Source: Dromiciops gliroides (Eukaryota > Chordata > Mammalia > Microbiotheria > Microbiotheriidae). Taken from it: DNA of 64,000 nt. The number at the start of each line of letters is the position of its first letter. Position 1 is the first letter of the stretch. Location: assembly GCF_019393635.1 (NCBI RefSeq), contig NC_057866.1, forward strand, positions 118,957,733-119,021,732, read 5' to 3'. The notes below the pieces were generated by a model, which did not search any database, had not been told where the DNA came from, and saw nothing but the letters and a program-made list of their open reading frames with translations. Made by a program: the position numbers and the translations under genes. Positions 1-10,990 of this stretch are shown here, piece by piece.

Positions 1-194
1 TCACCATGGGAAATACTCATATCAGCAATAACCCAAGTCCTTGGTCATAATTTTAATGAAGAATCTTTACTTTTTAAAGTATAATCTAAGATGTTGGCAT
101 ATATAAAGGACCTCTGATCTCATCGTCATGGAAGACTTCTAATATGAGAACCATTCCAAACAACGGAGATCACAACTAATCATTCACTTGATAA

Positions 195-335
195 ATGTAT
201 CTTAGAAGTTCCATGAGACACTGAGAAGTTAAATGACTTGCCAGGGTTCTGTAGCTAGTAAATTTTAGGGACAGTATTCAAACCTAGGGCTTTCTGATTC
301 TAGAACTCTGTCTACTATATCCTGCTACTTCTTTT
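195..335 (-). repeat. MIR-type CORE-SINE, antisense
   Basis: Degenerate match to the reverse complement of the MIR/CORE-SINE body. It shows 'actgagaagttaaatgacttgcc', then a decayed 'tagctagtaa' core, then 'attcaaacc' from the tRNA-like B-box side. It is old and heavily mutated, with clear ends lost. Confidence 0.6.
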
Positions 336-484
336 CTCAATTCAGATATGTAATGAAATAAAACAAAATTATTTAATGACCAAAGGTAAGAGTTTAAAAG
401 AAATAAATACTTGAACTAAATTTACATATATATATAGAAAAATATATATAGTTGAAAAGAGCATAACCACTTTTAACTTGACTC

Positions 485-645
485 TGTCTCCCACAAATTA
501 GAATTAGCTATTTGACCTTGGGCATGTCACTTAATTTTTCTCAACCTCAGTTTCCTTAACTGTAAATTGTATAGCATATCCTCATGGAACTTTTGTAAAA
601 TCAAATGAGTAAATATTTGTAAATCACTTTGCAAACCATAAACCT
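485..645 (+). repeat. MIR-type SINE, 3' part
   Basis: The sense CORE segment 'ttgaccttgggcatgtcact' is followed by 'cctcagtttccttaactgt' and a 'gtaaatcactttgcaaacc' tail typical of MIR-family 3' ends. The tRNA-like head is mostly lost. Confidence 0.65.
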
Positions 646-649
646 TTTA

Positions 650-800
650 AGAATATACATATATCTATCATAATATATATGTATAATACATATATGTATA
701 TACATATATCATACACTATAAATATACCTATGTACATATACATATATATAATACATATGTATAGTCATACATACACACAAAATGTTTGAAAAACATAAGT
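650..800. repeat. (TATA/CATA) low-complexity tract
   Basis: Imperfect alternating TA/CA sequence (atatacat, tatgtata) fills this interval. It resumes at about 1008-1090. Frames read from it are tyrosine/isoleucine/histidine repeats with no coding meaning. Confidence 0.8.
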
Positions 801-828
801 ACAATGTTAAGCCTTAATAACTACAATA

Positions 829-985
829 TTTTCTTGGAAAAGATACTAGAGTGGTTTGCCATTTCCTTCTCCATTTCACTTTTACAGATGAGGAAACTGA
901 GGTAAGCAGGGTTATGGAACTAGCCGAGGGTCTCACAGCTAATAAGTGTCTGATGTCAGATTTGGACTCAAGAAGATGAGTCTTC
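829..985 (-). repeat. Mar1-type SINE, antisense
   Basis: Contains 'agatactagagtggtttgcc' and 'atttccttctcca', the diagnostic join between the RTE/BovB-like tail and the CORE body in marsupial Mar1. These are followed by 'gatgaggaaactgagg' and 'ctcacagctaataagtgtct'. The distal tail is missing on the left. Confidence 0.8.
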
Positions 986-1367
986 TCTCTACCGTACCAC
1001 TTAGATACTATGTGTGTGTATACATATACATACATATATATACATATATATGTATGTATGTACATATACCTGTGTATGTACATATATAAATATGCATTCC
1101 TTATTAATCATGTGCTTTATGTTCTATTATTGTAGGCTATTTGCACAATGGTTTACTTAATTCACAAGATTTTCTAGAATTTTTTAATGAATTTCCTACC
1201 ACAGCCTCTCAATAATTATTCCTATAGCATACTGAGTAACACTAGACTAAACTCTATTAACATTTGGAATGGATTCAGGGTGGGGTATGGTAGACTTGAG
1301 TCAGTTTAGACTCTGAGGCTGGGGTCTGGAAAGTACCCAGCTCCTAGTCTCTGTTATTGTTAGACCA

Positions 1368-1888
1368 TTCTGTCCATGTTCCATCCCATTACTAAAACAC
1401 ACCTCTCCCCACCCCACCCCCCTTGTTCTGTGGCCAAGCAGTAGAACTGTTTCCTGTTAGTGCAGACCCACCTGATACTACTACCACCTCTCCTTTCTTG
1501 CATTCCTAAGCCCTAGCTCCTGGTACAAGCTCCTGGTACCATCTCTCCCTTCTTTTCTCTTGCCCCCTCCTTACACAGGTGGAGTGGTTTTACCCCTTCT
1601 CCTTCCCCTTCCCCCCCAGCTCTGGAACCTAGCTGATCATGTCCCCATACCCTAATCATGAGTTAATCACGTGAATTTGGGTGAGACTGAATTGGATGTC
1701 AGATTGTAAGCTCATCATGTGCATGAGGGGACTGACCCCTCAAACTTCAATAAAAACCCAACTCATGAGCTCATCAGCATGCTCCTTATCCCTTGCATGG
1801 AGTCGCCCATTCTCATGAGAATGAAATAAATCTGTCTCTGCTTAACTTGGTGGTCTTCTCAAATTATTTGGGTAAACTGAGGCAATTG
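1368..1888 (+). mobile_element. Probable solo LTR (ERV fossil, class uncertain)
   Basis: A pyrimidine-rich block ends in a region with two AATAAA signals, at about 1749 ('cttcaataaaaaccc') and 1824 ('gaaataaatctgtctc'). A U5-like 'ttaacttggtggtcttctc' follows and the end reads about 'actgaggca'. This layout is typical of a gammaretrovirus-like LTR. No internal retroviral region lies beside it, so it reads as a solo LTR fossil. Target duplications are not clear and the borders are approximate. Confidence 0.5.
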
Positions 1889-2425
1889 TACCATGTAGAT
1901 ACTATGCTTAATAATTATTATTCCTCTTACACTAAAGCCATAATCTCTTGTGACATGAAATTTTTAAAACTTTCCTACATTTTTTAAGGCTATGTTAATG
2001 CAGCACAAACTCTGGCATGGCCTACAAACCTGGAAGACTTCAGGTTTGGTCTTGGTAACAGACCATAAATTCTTTGTCTGATAACAAGCCTAGCTAAATT
2101 CAGAGGGTCTCACCATTTGAGGCTGGCATCAGAAATAGGCAAACATCTTGTCCAGGTATTCTTTGCCTTTTTGATATACCTCTGGTACTGTAGTGAAGCC
2201 AATGAACCATTCCTCTGAATAGTATTTTAAATGAATAATATAAAATCTGAATGGTTATAAGAGAAATCCATTTTATTGAAATATAGCTATGATTTTTTAA
2301 AGTTGACAGATCCAAGTTAACAATTGCTAGTCTAGATCTTGGCCTGAATGTGCCAGCATAATATGAGATCAACATTACCATTGGTCCTTCCCTGAAAGAA
2401 AACAGAAGGGCTAATCATATTTTCC

Positions 2426-2452
2426 CGGGGGGGGGGGGGTGGGGGGGTGGGT
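2426..2452 (+). repeat. G-rich run (possible G-quadruplex)
   Basis: A run of about 13 G is followed by T-separated runs of 7 and 3 G on the plus strand. It stands out in an AT-rich setting and would satisfy a G-quadruplex pattern. Run length may be inaccurate in an assembly. Confidence 0.6.
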
Positions 2453-2649
2453 AAGGAATTCTTGGCCACAGAACCCTCAAAGACTATTTATTTTCATAGA
2501 GTGATTTCATTTGGCCATTGATGTAAAGAATATTCACAAAGAAATAGCAATAATAATCAACATATGAGTGTATTTCTACATATATGTACACATACATGTT
2601 ACCTGCTGTTTCATATATGTTTTGCTTATATATATAAATTAATGTCTAT

Positions 2650-2780
2650 AGATACCCTTCATGGCTTGTAAAGAACTTTATGTAACTTATCTAATTTGAT
2701 TTTCAATATATCAACATTTCTCTTTTAGTTGGTATTATCTATATTTTACAGATGAGGAAACTGAGACTGTTGTACTCACT
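2650..2780 (-). repeat. MIR-type SINE, antisense fragment
   Basis: 'tattttacagatgaggaaac' with 'tgaga' and upstream 'ttgtaaagaactttatgtaa' match the antisense 3' half of MIR. The CORE and tRNA-like parts are absent. Confidence 0.55.
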
Positions 2781-3094
2781 GAGTCCAATATTTATGTCGT
2801 AAGTCCCTGGCAAAGAGAAGCCACTAGCTTATCTAAAGATGGGAGAACCAGCAAAGTCATCAACAGAGTATGCCAAAGCTCTCTGGCTGATTAGGGTGAG
2901 ATGGGACCCATGAGTAGCCCTTGTACTTCCAGCCTTGGCAAAATAGGGAGACCCTGTCTTAAAAACAATGTGTGTTTTTGTGCATATGTGTGCAAGTTCT
3001 TGCATTCACTTATAACAGAAAAAAGAACTCAGTTAGAATATCACAACAGAAATTTTGTAATTCTCCAAAACATGGGAAGCACTAACTATCTCAT

Positions 3095-3280
3095 TTGAGG
3101 CTCATAATAATCCTGTCCAGCAGGGACTATAAATTTTTATTATCCCAATTTTATAGATGTGAAAACTGAGGTTCAAAGAGATTAACTGATTTGCCCAGTT
3201 TCACATAGTTAATATCAAGATCTGAACCCTAACTCTAAAGGCCAGTCTGCTGGCTGACTGTGCTAGTTGCCTATTAAGAG
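3095..3280 (-). repeat. MIR-type SINE, antisense
   Basis: Shows 'attatcccaattttatagat', 'gtgaaaactgagg', 'gatttgcccagtttcacata' and a terminal 'ccagtctgctggctgactgtgctag'-like decayed tRNA head. It is an old copy. Confidence 0.65.
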
Positions 3281-3860
3281 TAGGAAAAGAGGCAAAGGCA
3301 TGATTCTTACATTGAAATTATTGCTGTTATTGCTAAGAAAATGAAGAAATTTGTGTTCCATAAGAAGGTATCACTGTCACTTGATTTTAAACTCAGTCAA
3401 TTTAAGTTTGCCACTGTATCCAAAGGAATATCAACTGCAGTTTGTTTTATCTTCAGATTGACCATAAGTATCTCATTTAGTGTAGATTTAATTCAGTTAA
3501 AATACTTACAAGGCAGATGGAAGGTTACTTGCATCATACCACCCTGCCCCACTCCAAAAGCAAAATAAAACCTTATCCAGCATGTACCCTCTTTTCAAAG
3601 ATATAGCTCCTAGTGTAAACAGATAGTATAACTGTACTTGAGCAAGGTTAGGAAGAACTTAATAAAGGCAAAGTCAACTGAAACAAAGGTGTAAACCAGA
3701 AGGACTTTCTGAATGCCTAATTCACATACCTGGAATTGTATATTCAATTCATACTTGTAAGAGAATATGGGAGAGTTAGAAAAGCATTTCACTACTTAAC
3801 CCAACACTGGTAGAAGCAAAGCATGATGTACAACTTACCATGCTTTGGACATGATGTGGT

Positions 3861-4026
3861 TTTTTGTTTTTGTTTTTGTTTTTTGCGGGCAATGAGGGTT
3901 AAGTGACTTGTGACTTGCCCAGGGTCACACAGCTAGTAAGTGTCAAGTATCTTAGGCCAGATTTGAACTCAGATACTCCTGAATCCAGGGCCGGTGCTTT
4001 ATCCACTGTGCTACCTAGCTGTACCC
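3861..4026 (-). mobile_element. Marsupial tRNA-CORE-SINE, subfamily I, antisense
   Basis: Starts with a (TTTTTG)n tail complement, then 'gggcaatgagggttaagtga', a small internal duplication of 'gtgacttg', the 'cacacagctagtaagtgtca' core and 'gtgctacctagctgtacccc' at the tRNA-like head. The subfamily I signs are 'caatgaggg', 'gtgtcaag' and 'gaatccagg'. Confidence 0.9.
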
Positions 4027-4375
4027 CTTTTTTGGTGTTTTCTTCTCAATGTAGCACCCAGTAATTATATCCCAAAAGTTTTTATGCATTTACCAATTAA
4101 CTATCATTCCTTCTTAGCAAAATAGTAGTAGTACAACAGAATTGCAGAACTGTCTTTTTTTCAGTTTAATAATCTTTTAATATTAAAATCAACTTAGTCA
4201 TAAAACATATTATAAGATCAATAAAAATATTTGAAACTCTGATGGAGGATGTTCAAGACAGAGTCCAGATCACAGAGGGATTCCCTGTTGATGATGAAAT
4301 TTTCTAGATCCTCCTTTTTCCAGATGACTTTTTGTTGTTTTGACTGTATTAAATCTCCGGACATTGTGAAGCTTT

Positions 4376-4485
4376 CTTTTTTTCTATTTATTTATAATTT
4401 TATTTTCCTAATTACATGTAAAAACAAATTTTGACATCCATTTTTTAAAACTTTGTGATCCAACTTCTCTTCTTCCCTTCCCGGG
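4376..4485 (-). mobile_element. L1 3' terminus, antisense
   Basis: The tail complement 'ctatttatttataattttat' is followed by 'ttacatgtaaaaacaaattt' and 'aaaactttgtgatccaact'. This is the reverse complement of the marsupial L1 3' UTR end, also seen in sense near 33870-33930. It could be the 3' end of the antisense L1 that resumes at 4842, or a separate 5'-truncated copy. Confidence 0.6.
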
Positions 4486-4685
4486 GGAGGAAGTTATTGA
4501 GTTGCTAAAAATAACTACCTGCTTCCTGGCAGATCATCTATATAGTATTTTAAAGAGAGATTTCCTTACAATAAACCCATGAGGTTGATTATTGCAACAA
4601 TAGTAATAGATAACTTTTATATAGTATCTTAAACTTGACAAAGAATTTTCTTTGCAATAGCCCAGCAAAGTACCATACATTTTGC

Positions 4686-4842
4686 CATCATCGTCAATCA
4701 ATATCAATCAGTCATCATCTATCAATCCTTATCATCATCCTCAGGCAATCTTCATCATTATCAATCAATCCTCATCTTCCTCTGATCATAATCAATCCAT
4801 CCATCATTGAATCCATCATTATCATCAATCATCATCATCTTA
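4686..4842. repeat. Imperfect (ATCA/TCAATCA) repeat
   Basis: Degenerate array of 'atcaatca', 'tcatcatc' and 'caatcaatc' motifs. It gives serine/isoleucine/histidine-rich artefact frames. It sits directly left of an antisense L1. Confidence 0.75.
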
Positions 4843-5316
4843 AATTATTCTTGCCTCTGCTTCAAAATTTTTTCACAATTACTATTAACTGTTTCCCTCC
4901 ATCCTATTTCCTTCCCAGGATATTTACCCTACTTTCTATCTTATTTCACCCTATCCCTCCTCAAAAGTGTTTTGCTTCTGACTGCCCCCTCCACTGCTCT
5001 GCCCTCCCTTCTTTCACCCCTTCATCCTTATCTGCTTCCCCTCCTACTTTTCTGCAGGGGGAGATATATTATTTCACCCAATTGAGTGTGTATGTTATTG
5101 CCTCCTTGAGCCAAGTCTGATGAGATTAAGGTCTTTGAGATAATTCTGATGAGTGTAAGTCTCATTCACTTCCCCATTCCTCCCCCTTCTCTCCCCTTAC
5201 TTCATAAGCCCTTTTCTGCTACTTTCATGTGAGATTTCACCCCATTCTCCCTCATCCCTTTCCCCTTCCCCAGTGCATTCTTTTTCCTCCTCAATTTTAC
5301 CCTAAATATGTCATCA

Positions 5317-5447
5317 TGGGGCAGCTGGGTGTCACAGTAGACAAAGTAGCTGCCCCATACCCAGGAGGACCTGAGCCCAAATCCTGCCTCAGGCACAAGA
5401 CACTCACCAACCCTGACTGCCCCACAAAAAACAGGGATAAACAAAAA
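5317..5447 (+). mobile_element. SINE inside L1 copy A, diverged
   Basis: 'ggggcagctgggtgtcacag' opens a short, diverged SINE lacking the normal 'ctgtgtgaccctggg' core. It ends in an A-rich tail followed by 'aataaatgctttacagatat'. The L1 copy at 46.3 kb has a SINE at the same L1 position with a matching right flank ('aatgctttaaagata'), so this insertion probably predates the spread of that L1 subfamily. Confidence 0.75.
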
Positions 5448-5492
5448 AATAAATGCTTTACAGATATTATCCCTTCATAATCAATTTCCACA

Positions 5493-5667
5493 GGGGTAGC
5501 TAGGTGGTGCAGTGGATAAAGCACTGGCCTTGGATTCAGGAGGACCTGTGTTCAAATCCAGATTTAGACATTTGACACTTATTAGCTGTGTGACCCTGGA
5601 CAAGTCATTTAACCCTCATTGCCCCCTAAAATACAACAACAAAAAAACCCAAACAAACAAACCCAAG
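5493..5667 (+). mobile_element. Marsupial tRNA-CORE-SINE, subfamily I
   Basis: Full head-to-tail copy: 'ggggtagctaggtggtgcag', 'ggattcaggaggacctg', 'gctgtgtgaccctgg', 'ccctcattgccccc' and an A/C-rich tail. Flanks contain related 'cataatcaattt' words at about 5477 and 5686, a probable target duplication. Confidence 0.9.
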
Positions 5668-6233
5668 CATAATCTATTCTCACCTCATAATCAATTCCTC
5701 TCTCTACTCTCTACTCTGTCCTCTGTCTAAATTTATTTCTATCATCTTCCCTAATTCTCAGAAAGCTCTTATGATTTAGATATATCATTTTCCCATGTAG
5801 GAATGTAAACAGTTTAACCTTTTAAGATTTCTTCTGATTTCTTTTTCCTGTTTACCTTTTTATGCTTCTCTAGGGTCTTGTATTTGAAAGTCAAATTTTC
5901 TATTCAGTTCTGGTCTTTTCATCATAAATTCCTGAAAGTCCTCTTTTTCATTGAAGTCCCATGTTTTCTCCAGAAAGATTATAGTCAGTTTTTCTGGGTA
6001 GGTGATTTCTGGTTGTAATCCCAATTCCTATGCCCTCCAGGATATCATATTCCATGCCCTCTGATCCTTTAATGTAGATGCTTCTAGATCCTGTGCTATC
6101 CTGACCATGGCTCCACAGTAATTGAATTGGTTCTTTCTGGGTGCTTGCAATATTTTCTCCTTGACCTGGAGCTCTGGAATTTGGCTATAATATGCCTGGA
6201 AATTTTCCTGTTGGGATCCCTTTCAGGAGGTGA

Positions 6234-6425
6234 TCAGTGGATTTTTTCAGTTTCTATTTTACCTTCTGCTGTTAGAATATCAGAGCAATTTTCCCTCACA
6301 ATCTCTTGGAAGATGATGTCTAAACTCTTATTTTGATCATGGTTTTCAGGTAGTCCAATAATTTTCAAATTATCTCTCCTGGATCTGTTTTTCAGGTCAA
6401 CTGTATTTCCAAGAAGATATTTCAT
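6234..6425 (-). pseudogene. L1 ORF1p fragment
   Basis: This 63-codon minus frame includes the start of the ORF1p RNA-recognition domain (RRDNLKIIGLPENHDQNKS) followed by an IIFQEIVRENCSDIL helix. The intact protein is an RNA-binding trimer needed for L1 mobility. Here it is a remnant bounded by stops, within copy A. Confidence 0.8.
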
Positions 6426-7001
6426 ATTGCCCTCTATTTTTATTCATTTGGATTTCCTTTATTGTGTCTTGGTTTCTCATATAGTCACTAGCTTCCATTT
6501 ATTCAATTCTAATTCTTGGGCAATTATATTCTTCAGAGATGTTTCGCATCTTATTTTTCATTTGGCTTTTCAAACTGTTGACTTTTTTCTCATGACTTTC
6601 TTGCATTACTCTCATTTCTTTTTTCATATTTTCCTCTACCTCTCTTTGTCTTCAAAGTCCTTTTTGAGTGCCTTTATGGCCTGAGATCAATTCATATTTT
6701 TCTTGGAAGCTTTAGATGTAGAAGACCTAACATTGCTATCATCTTCTGAGGGTGCACCTTCATCTTCCTTGTCACTAAAGAAACTTTCTATGGTTCACAA
6801 CTTTCTCTGGTTGCTCATCTTACCCATCTTTTACTTGACTTTTAACTCCTTCTTAAAGTGGGACCCTGCTTCCAGGCTACACTGTCCCAAGCTTCAAGGG
6901 GTCCCAGGTGCTGCAATTTAAGAAGGGGCAGGTGCTTTACTCACCTGGCATATGTTCTGGTCTGTAAATAACCCCAGGCCAACTTGCTAATTAACCAGGC
7001 A

Positions 7002-7073
7002 ACTATAACTATAACTATAACTATAACTATAACTATAACTATAACTATAACTATAACTATAACTATAACTATA
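7002..7073. repeat. (TATAAC)n hexamer array
   Basis: About 11-12 near-perfect copies of the hexamer CTATAA lie within the antisense L1 5' UTR of copy A. The regularity suggests recent replication slippage. Translations give Ile-Thr or Val-Ile repeats with no coding meaning. Confidence 0.95.
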
Positions 7074-7929
7074 TATTTGCTGTGGTTGTTAGCTCTGAGG
7101 AGCCTGTGCCCCTCTCCCACCTGGGCCTCCTGCCACTCAAAATTTCTTCCTTGTTCCCCACTGGAGTAGGACAACTGAATTCCTCCTCAGCTCCTACAGA
7201 CACTCCTGTATTTTCCCCTGGCCAGCCGTTCAGCCCTCTCAGCAGACCTTGAGCTTAGTTCCAGAAGATATAGGAACTGCAGCTGGTTCAGAAGTTTAGG
7301 GGTAAGTTTCTCTGGTGCAGCCTCCCTGGGGCTGGATCTGTATCAGCATAATCATGGGGTTGGATTCCACTCCCAACCTAGTACAGCAGACTCCTCATGC
7401 TGAACTTCTAAGCAGCCTTTGGCTGGAAGATAATCTCAGCCCATCTTTTTGTGGGTTCTGCTGCTCCAGGAGTTGTCTTATGGCTGTTGAAAGTTTTTTG
7501 TAGTAATTATGTCAGGAGCTCTGAGAGCTTAATGCCTTTCTTCCTCCATCTTCACCTCCTCCTTTTAGATCATATCTGCAGGCTCCTTTCAATCCATCTT
7601 CCCATTGTATAGCCTTCTTAAAAGAGCTGTAATTACTCAAAGGGATTTGACCTGTCTATTCACATTGGAAAGACTATGGATGAAGAAGATCAGTCATTGA
7701 CACTTCATTGTGTAATTGAACAAATACCCTATAGAGCTTGTACATAAGTAGGTATATCTGGAACAGTTAGTACAAATTGACAATAGTTATAGGTGGCATC
7801 AAAACTAGAGACACAAGTAAAGAGAAAATCCTTAATTTATTAATAATAATGTATTGACAGACAGTTTTATTTGCCTTCTCAAAGATCTTTGTGCTGCATC
7901 AGTGGATGAAAACCTAAATTGATAGTTCA

Positions 7930-8064
7930 AAGAATTAGAAGTGGAAGGGACTTCAGAGAACATCTACTCTAACCTCTTTTACAGAGGGAAACCGAGGTGC
8001 CGGGAAATTAAGTGACTTAACCAATAGCACACAGGTAATAACCATCAGAGCTGGGCATTAACTC
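7930..8064 (-). repeat. MIR-like SINE, antisense, cut by assembly gap
   Basis: 'ttagaagtggaagggacttc', 'tttacagagggaaaccgag' and 'aagtgacttaaccaatagca' follow the antisense MIR/Ther-type layout. The element runs into the run of N, so its head is not visible. Confidence 0.65.
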
Positions 8065-8164
8065 NNNNNNNNNNNNNNNNNNNNNNNNNNNNNNNNNNNN
8101 NNNNNNNNNNNNNNNNNNNNNNNNNNNNNNNNNNNNNNNNNNNNNNNNNNNNNNNNNNNNNNNN
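8065..8164. other. Assembly gap (100 N)
   Basis: Exactly 100 unknown bases, the usual placeholder for a gap of unknown length. Adjacent frames that read through it as X residues are meaningless. Confidence 0.98.
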
Positions 8165-8535
8165 TGGTTCATATGTTCAGAGTCAGCGTTCTTTCTGCTC
8201 TTCCACAAGTAGGACAAATTATTTCTGGATATAAGACTATCCTTAAAGAGACTTCTTAAGCATTTAAAGGGATATTATCTCCCTTGATAGTTTTATTGAT
8301 CAAATATCTAGGGATAAACATATAGGTGCTTGCAAAGACCAACTAGTGAAAGAACTATTTTAAACCTCTTGAATCTAAATTAGATACTTATGAAGTCCAT
8401 TCAGTGACAAAAATGAATTACTGCTCTTGTGGATTAAGATAATTCATTAATTCTTCAATATTTAATGGGTCCATACATCTGCTTTGGGCCTTCCCTCCAA
8501 TGTCATAGGCCATGACTTTTCTATGATGGCTCACA

Positions 8536-8720
8536 GGTTCATAGATACAGAACTGCAAAAGACTTTAAAGGTCATTGGATTTTATGCCTTCATTTTTTGG
8601 CAAGGAAATTTAGGTATAGATTCTGACTTTACCCAAGTCATAGAGGCAATAAGTGGCAAGGTTAGTTTTCAAACCCTGGTCCCCTGATTCCAAATTCTAT
8701 TCCCTTTCCAGTGTAGTTCA
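8536..8720 (-). repeat. MIR-like SINE, antisense
   Basis: Shows 'gaactgcaaaagactttaaa', 'ggtcattgga', 'acccaagtcatagaggcaat' and 'ccctgattccaaattctatt' in the order expected for a decayed antisense MIR copy. Confidence 0.6.
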
Positions 8721-9194
8721 CCTTTGGGAACTTTGATAAATACATTCTTTATTCTGGAGTAAATGTAGTGATGATTTTCGCTGAATTCACTGAAGTTGCT
8801 TCTCAGATGGCAGAGATGGTTGTCACCTAGTCTTTACTCAGAACCTTTATAACTTGGTAGAACTGGTATTCCATGTACTCCACTCATGAGACTTTTCAGA
8901 ATCTGAAGTCACTCAGCAGAATAAAGCTGACATAACTACATGATATTTAAGTTTATAATTTCTCCTCAGAATGGATTGCATTATGCTACATATTCTCTGT
9001 ATGGAGAATATGGGCTGTGTGCCAGCACAACCTGGGGTGACAATTGCCATTGACTCTTTCTTCTCTCATCAGGAAAAGAGCAATGGAAATGCTCATCCCA
9101 CTTAGTGGCACATATCCAGTCCACAATCAGTTGATACTTATTGGGAGGTAAAACCATGGCAACAGTACTAGAATGGAGGGGAAAAGAAACAAAC

Positions 9195-9425
9195 ATGTAT
9201 TAAATGCCTAATAAGTATTAGGTACTATGCCAAGCTTTGCAAACATCCATAACTTTGCGAGGTAAGTACTATTATTATCGCCATTTTGCAGGTGAGAAAA
9301 CCAAAGCAGAAAGAGGATGACCAGGGTCAGGGTCACAGAGCTAGCAAGTGTTTGAGATTGAACTTGCACTCAGGTTTTGCTGATTCTAGATCTGGCCTCT
9401 TTCTACTATGACACTTAGCTGCCCA
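9195..9425 (-). repeat. MIR-type SINE, antisense, near full length
   Basis: Runs from 'tattaaatgcctaataagta' (3' end complement) through 'cattttgcaggtgagaaaac' and 'gggtcacagagctagcaagt' to 'actatgacacttagctgccc'. The ordered segments cover most of a MIR/Ther1 element. Confidence 0.75.
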
Positions 9426-9429
9426 AATA

Positions 9430-10352
9430 AGAACCTTCAATCAAGTCACTTAGCTTCAGGCTATCAATGGGGGCAATGCAAAGGATAAAATATTCTTCTA
9501 TTGAACATTTAGACATTTTACCAATCTGTAGATATATTGTGGTTGAATGCTTTAACTGATGCTTAAAATGAGATGATTATTTGAAGCAGAGGCGCTGATT
9601 TACTGATCTCTATCATGGCAACAATATTTTACATAGACACTTTAAATTCTAAGAAAGTGACATTTTTCCTTAACATTTCCATTCCTATTTAGCTACATGC
9701 TTTTTTTTTTGCATTTTCCCTCCTTACTTCAACAACATTATTCATCAATTCATCATGTGTCATTTGATAACATAATCTTTTCCTTTATTTTGTTTTTAAA
9801 TATATTTTTCTCTTAGGCTTGTCTTTTAAAGCTTTGTACATTTATGCATTGGGAATTACAGAATTCTAATTATTTTATCCCCTCAGTGTTATTACTGAGC
9901 TTCTTAAGACCTAAAATGATTTCTTATTAAACAATGAAACACTGAAATTTAATTAATCGAAGCAATTTTTCTACCATATTTCCTTATCACACTGCATGTT
10001 TAAACTGGTCCTATGATCAGAAATGGAAAAGACTGACTACTTTATTTTTTGTATGCATCTATGTAATTTTCACTGTAATCTTCATACAAGAGCTCTTGTA
10101 AGCATTTCTGATTGATCAGTAAAATTTATAATGACTTCCAAATGAAATAGAATAATGATATTAAGTGTTCTGAAAATTTCCTTAAATTCAGAATTTATAT
10201 AGGTAATTGATACAAGTTTATTATTCTTTGATGATGAATATTTTGATGAATTAAAATGTTCTGACTGTAATTTTATTATGAAACAAATTACAAAATTCAT
10301 TTAAAGTGTTTTGAACATCTTGCCCTCTTTTATTTCTAGAAAAATTATTTTT
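9430..10352. other. Unassigned AT-rich sequence
   Basis: No repeat family, RNA gene or coding signal is recognised here. It has short homopolymer runs only. Two minus-strand frames at 10082-10523 have no recognisable domain; the longer one partly overlaps the L1 fragment to the right. Confidence 0.5.
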
Positions 10353-10930
10353 TGAGATTTTAGAAATGTTGGCAGAGCCACGATGGTGGATTATTGTCAG
10401 CAACCCAGCCAAACGCTTCCAACATTTCCCTCCAAAAGGTTTTAAAATAATGTAGCAAATCAAAATTTGAAGTGACAGAGCCAACAAAAGGTCAAGGTGA
10501 GACATTTTTACGGTATAAGACAATTTAGGAGATTTTCAGGAGAAGTTTATGACACAGGAGTGGGTTAGCATAAGTGGTAGGTCTTGGAGGGGGCAGTGAC
10601 AGCAGCAGTAACAATAGTAACTTCAGGAGCTCTAAGTCCAAATATGGTAAGGTTGGAGGACTCATCAGAAAGAGATTACAGGAACACCTTTGTGGGTACT
10701 AGGTACAGCTGGCACCAATTTGGAATTCAATTCTGGGTCTTAGTTGCAAGGATAAGAGATTGCAACTGCAGAAGAGTAAGGCGCATTCTGGGTAAAGACT
10801 AGAATACAGACCAGCAGAGTAATGACCGCCTTTCACAGATAAAATCACGTTGAAAGCACCTAAACCTTGCAGACCTCCAGAACTAGCTCTGAAAATAATA
10901 ACACACACACAGACACAGACACAGACACAG

Positions 10931-10990
<60 letters not shown>

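Larger units (their letters stand above)
4842..7566 (-). mobile_element. L1/HAL1 LINE copy A, antisense
   Basis: Read on the minus strand, the 5' UTR tip lies near 7560 (complement of 'cctccatcttcacctcc'). ORF1 follows: the minus frame at 6234-6425 contains NLKIIGLPENHDQNKSLD, matching the conserved L1 ORF1p stretch with 'NLRIIGIPE'. A long purine-rich inter-ORF region then runs down to about 4842. No reverse-transcriptase core is present. SINEs interrupt it at 5317 and 5493, and a TATAAC array lies in the 5' UTR. ORF1 is broken into short frames. The layout resembles HAL1 (half-L1). Confidence 0.85.

Noticed and set aside
4635-5120. 161-codon plus frame rich in Ser, Ile, His and Leu
   Set aside because: It runs through the ATCA repeat and the pyrimidine-rich antisense L1 inter-ORF region. 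The composition explains the open frame.
5512-5730. Recurring frame of type MDKALALDSGGPEFKSGLRHL seen at many positions (5512, 21142, 40910, 46650, 47263, 57308 and others)
   Set aside because: It is the translation of the SINE head and CORE in one frame, so its recurrence reflects copies of the SINE, not a gene family.
8017-8217. 66-codon minus frame across the gap
   Set aside because: Half of it is unknown bases from the assembly gap.
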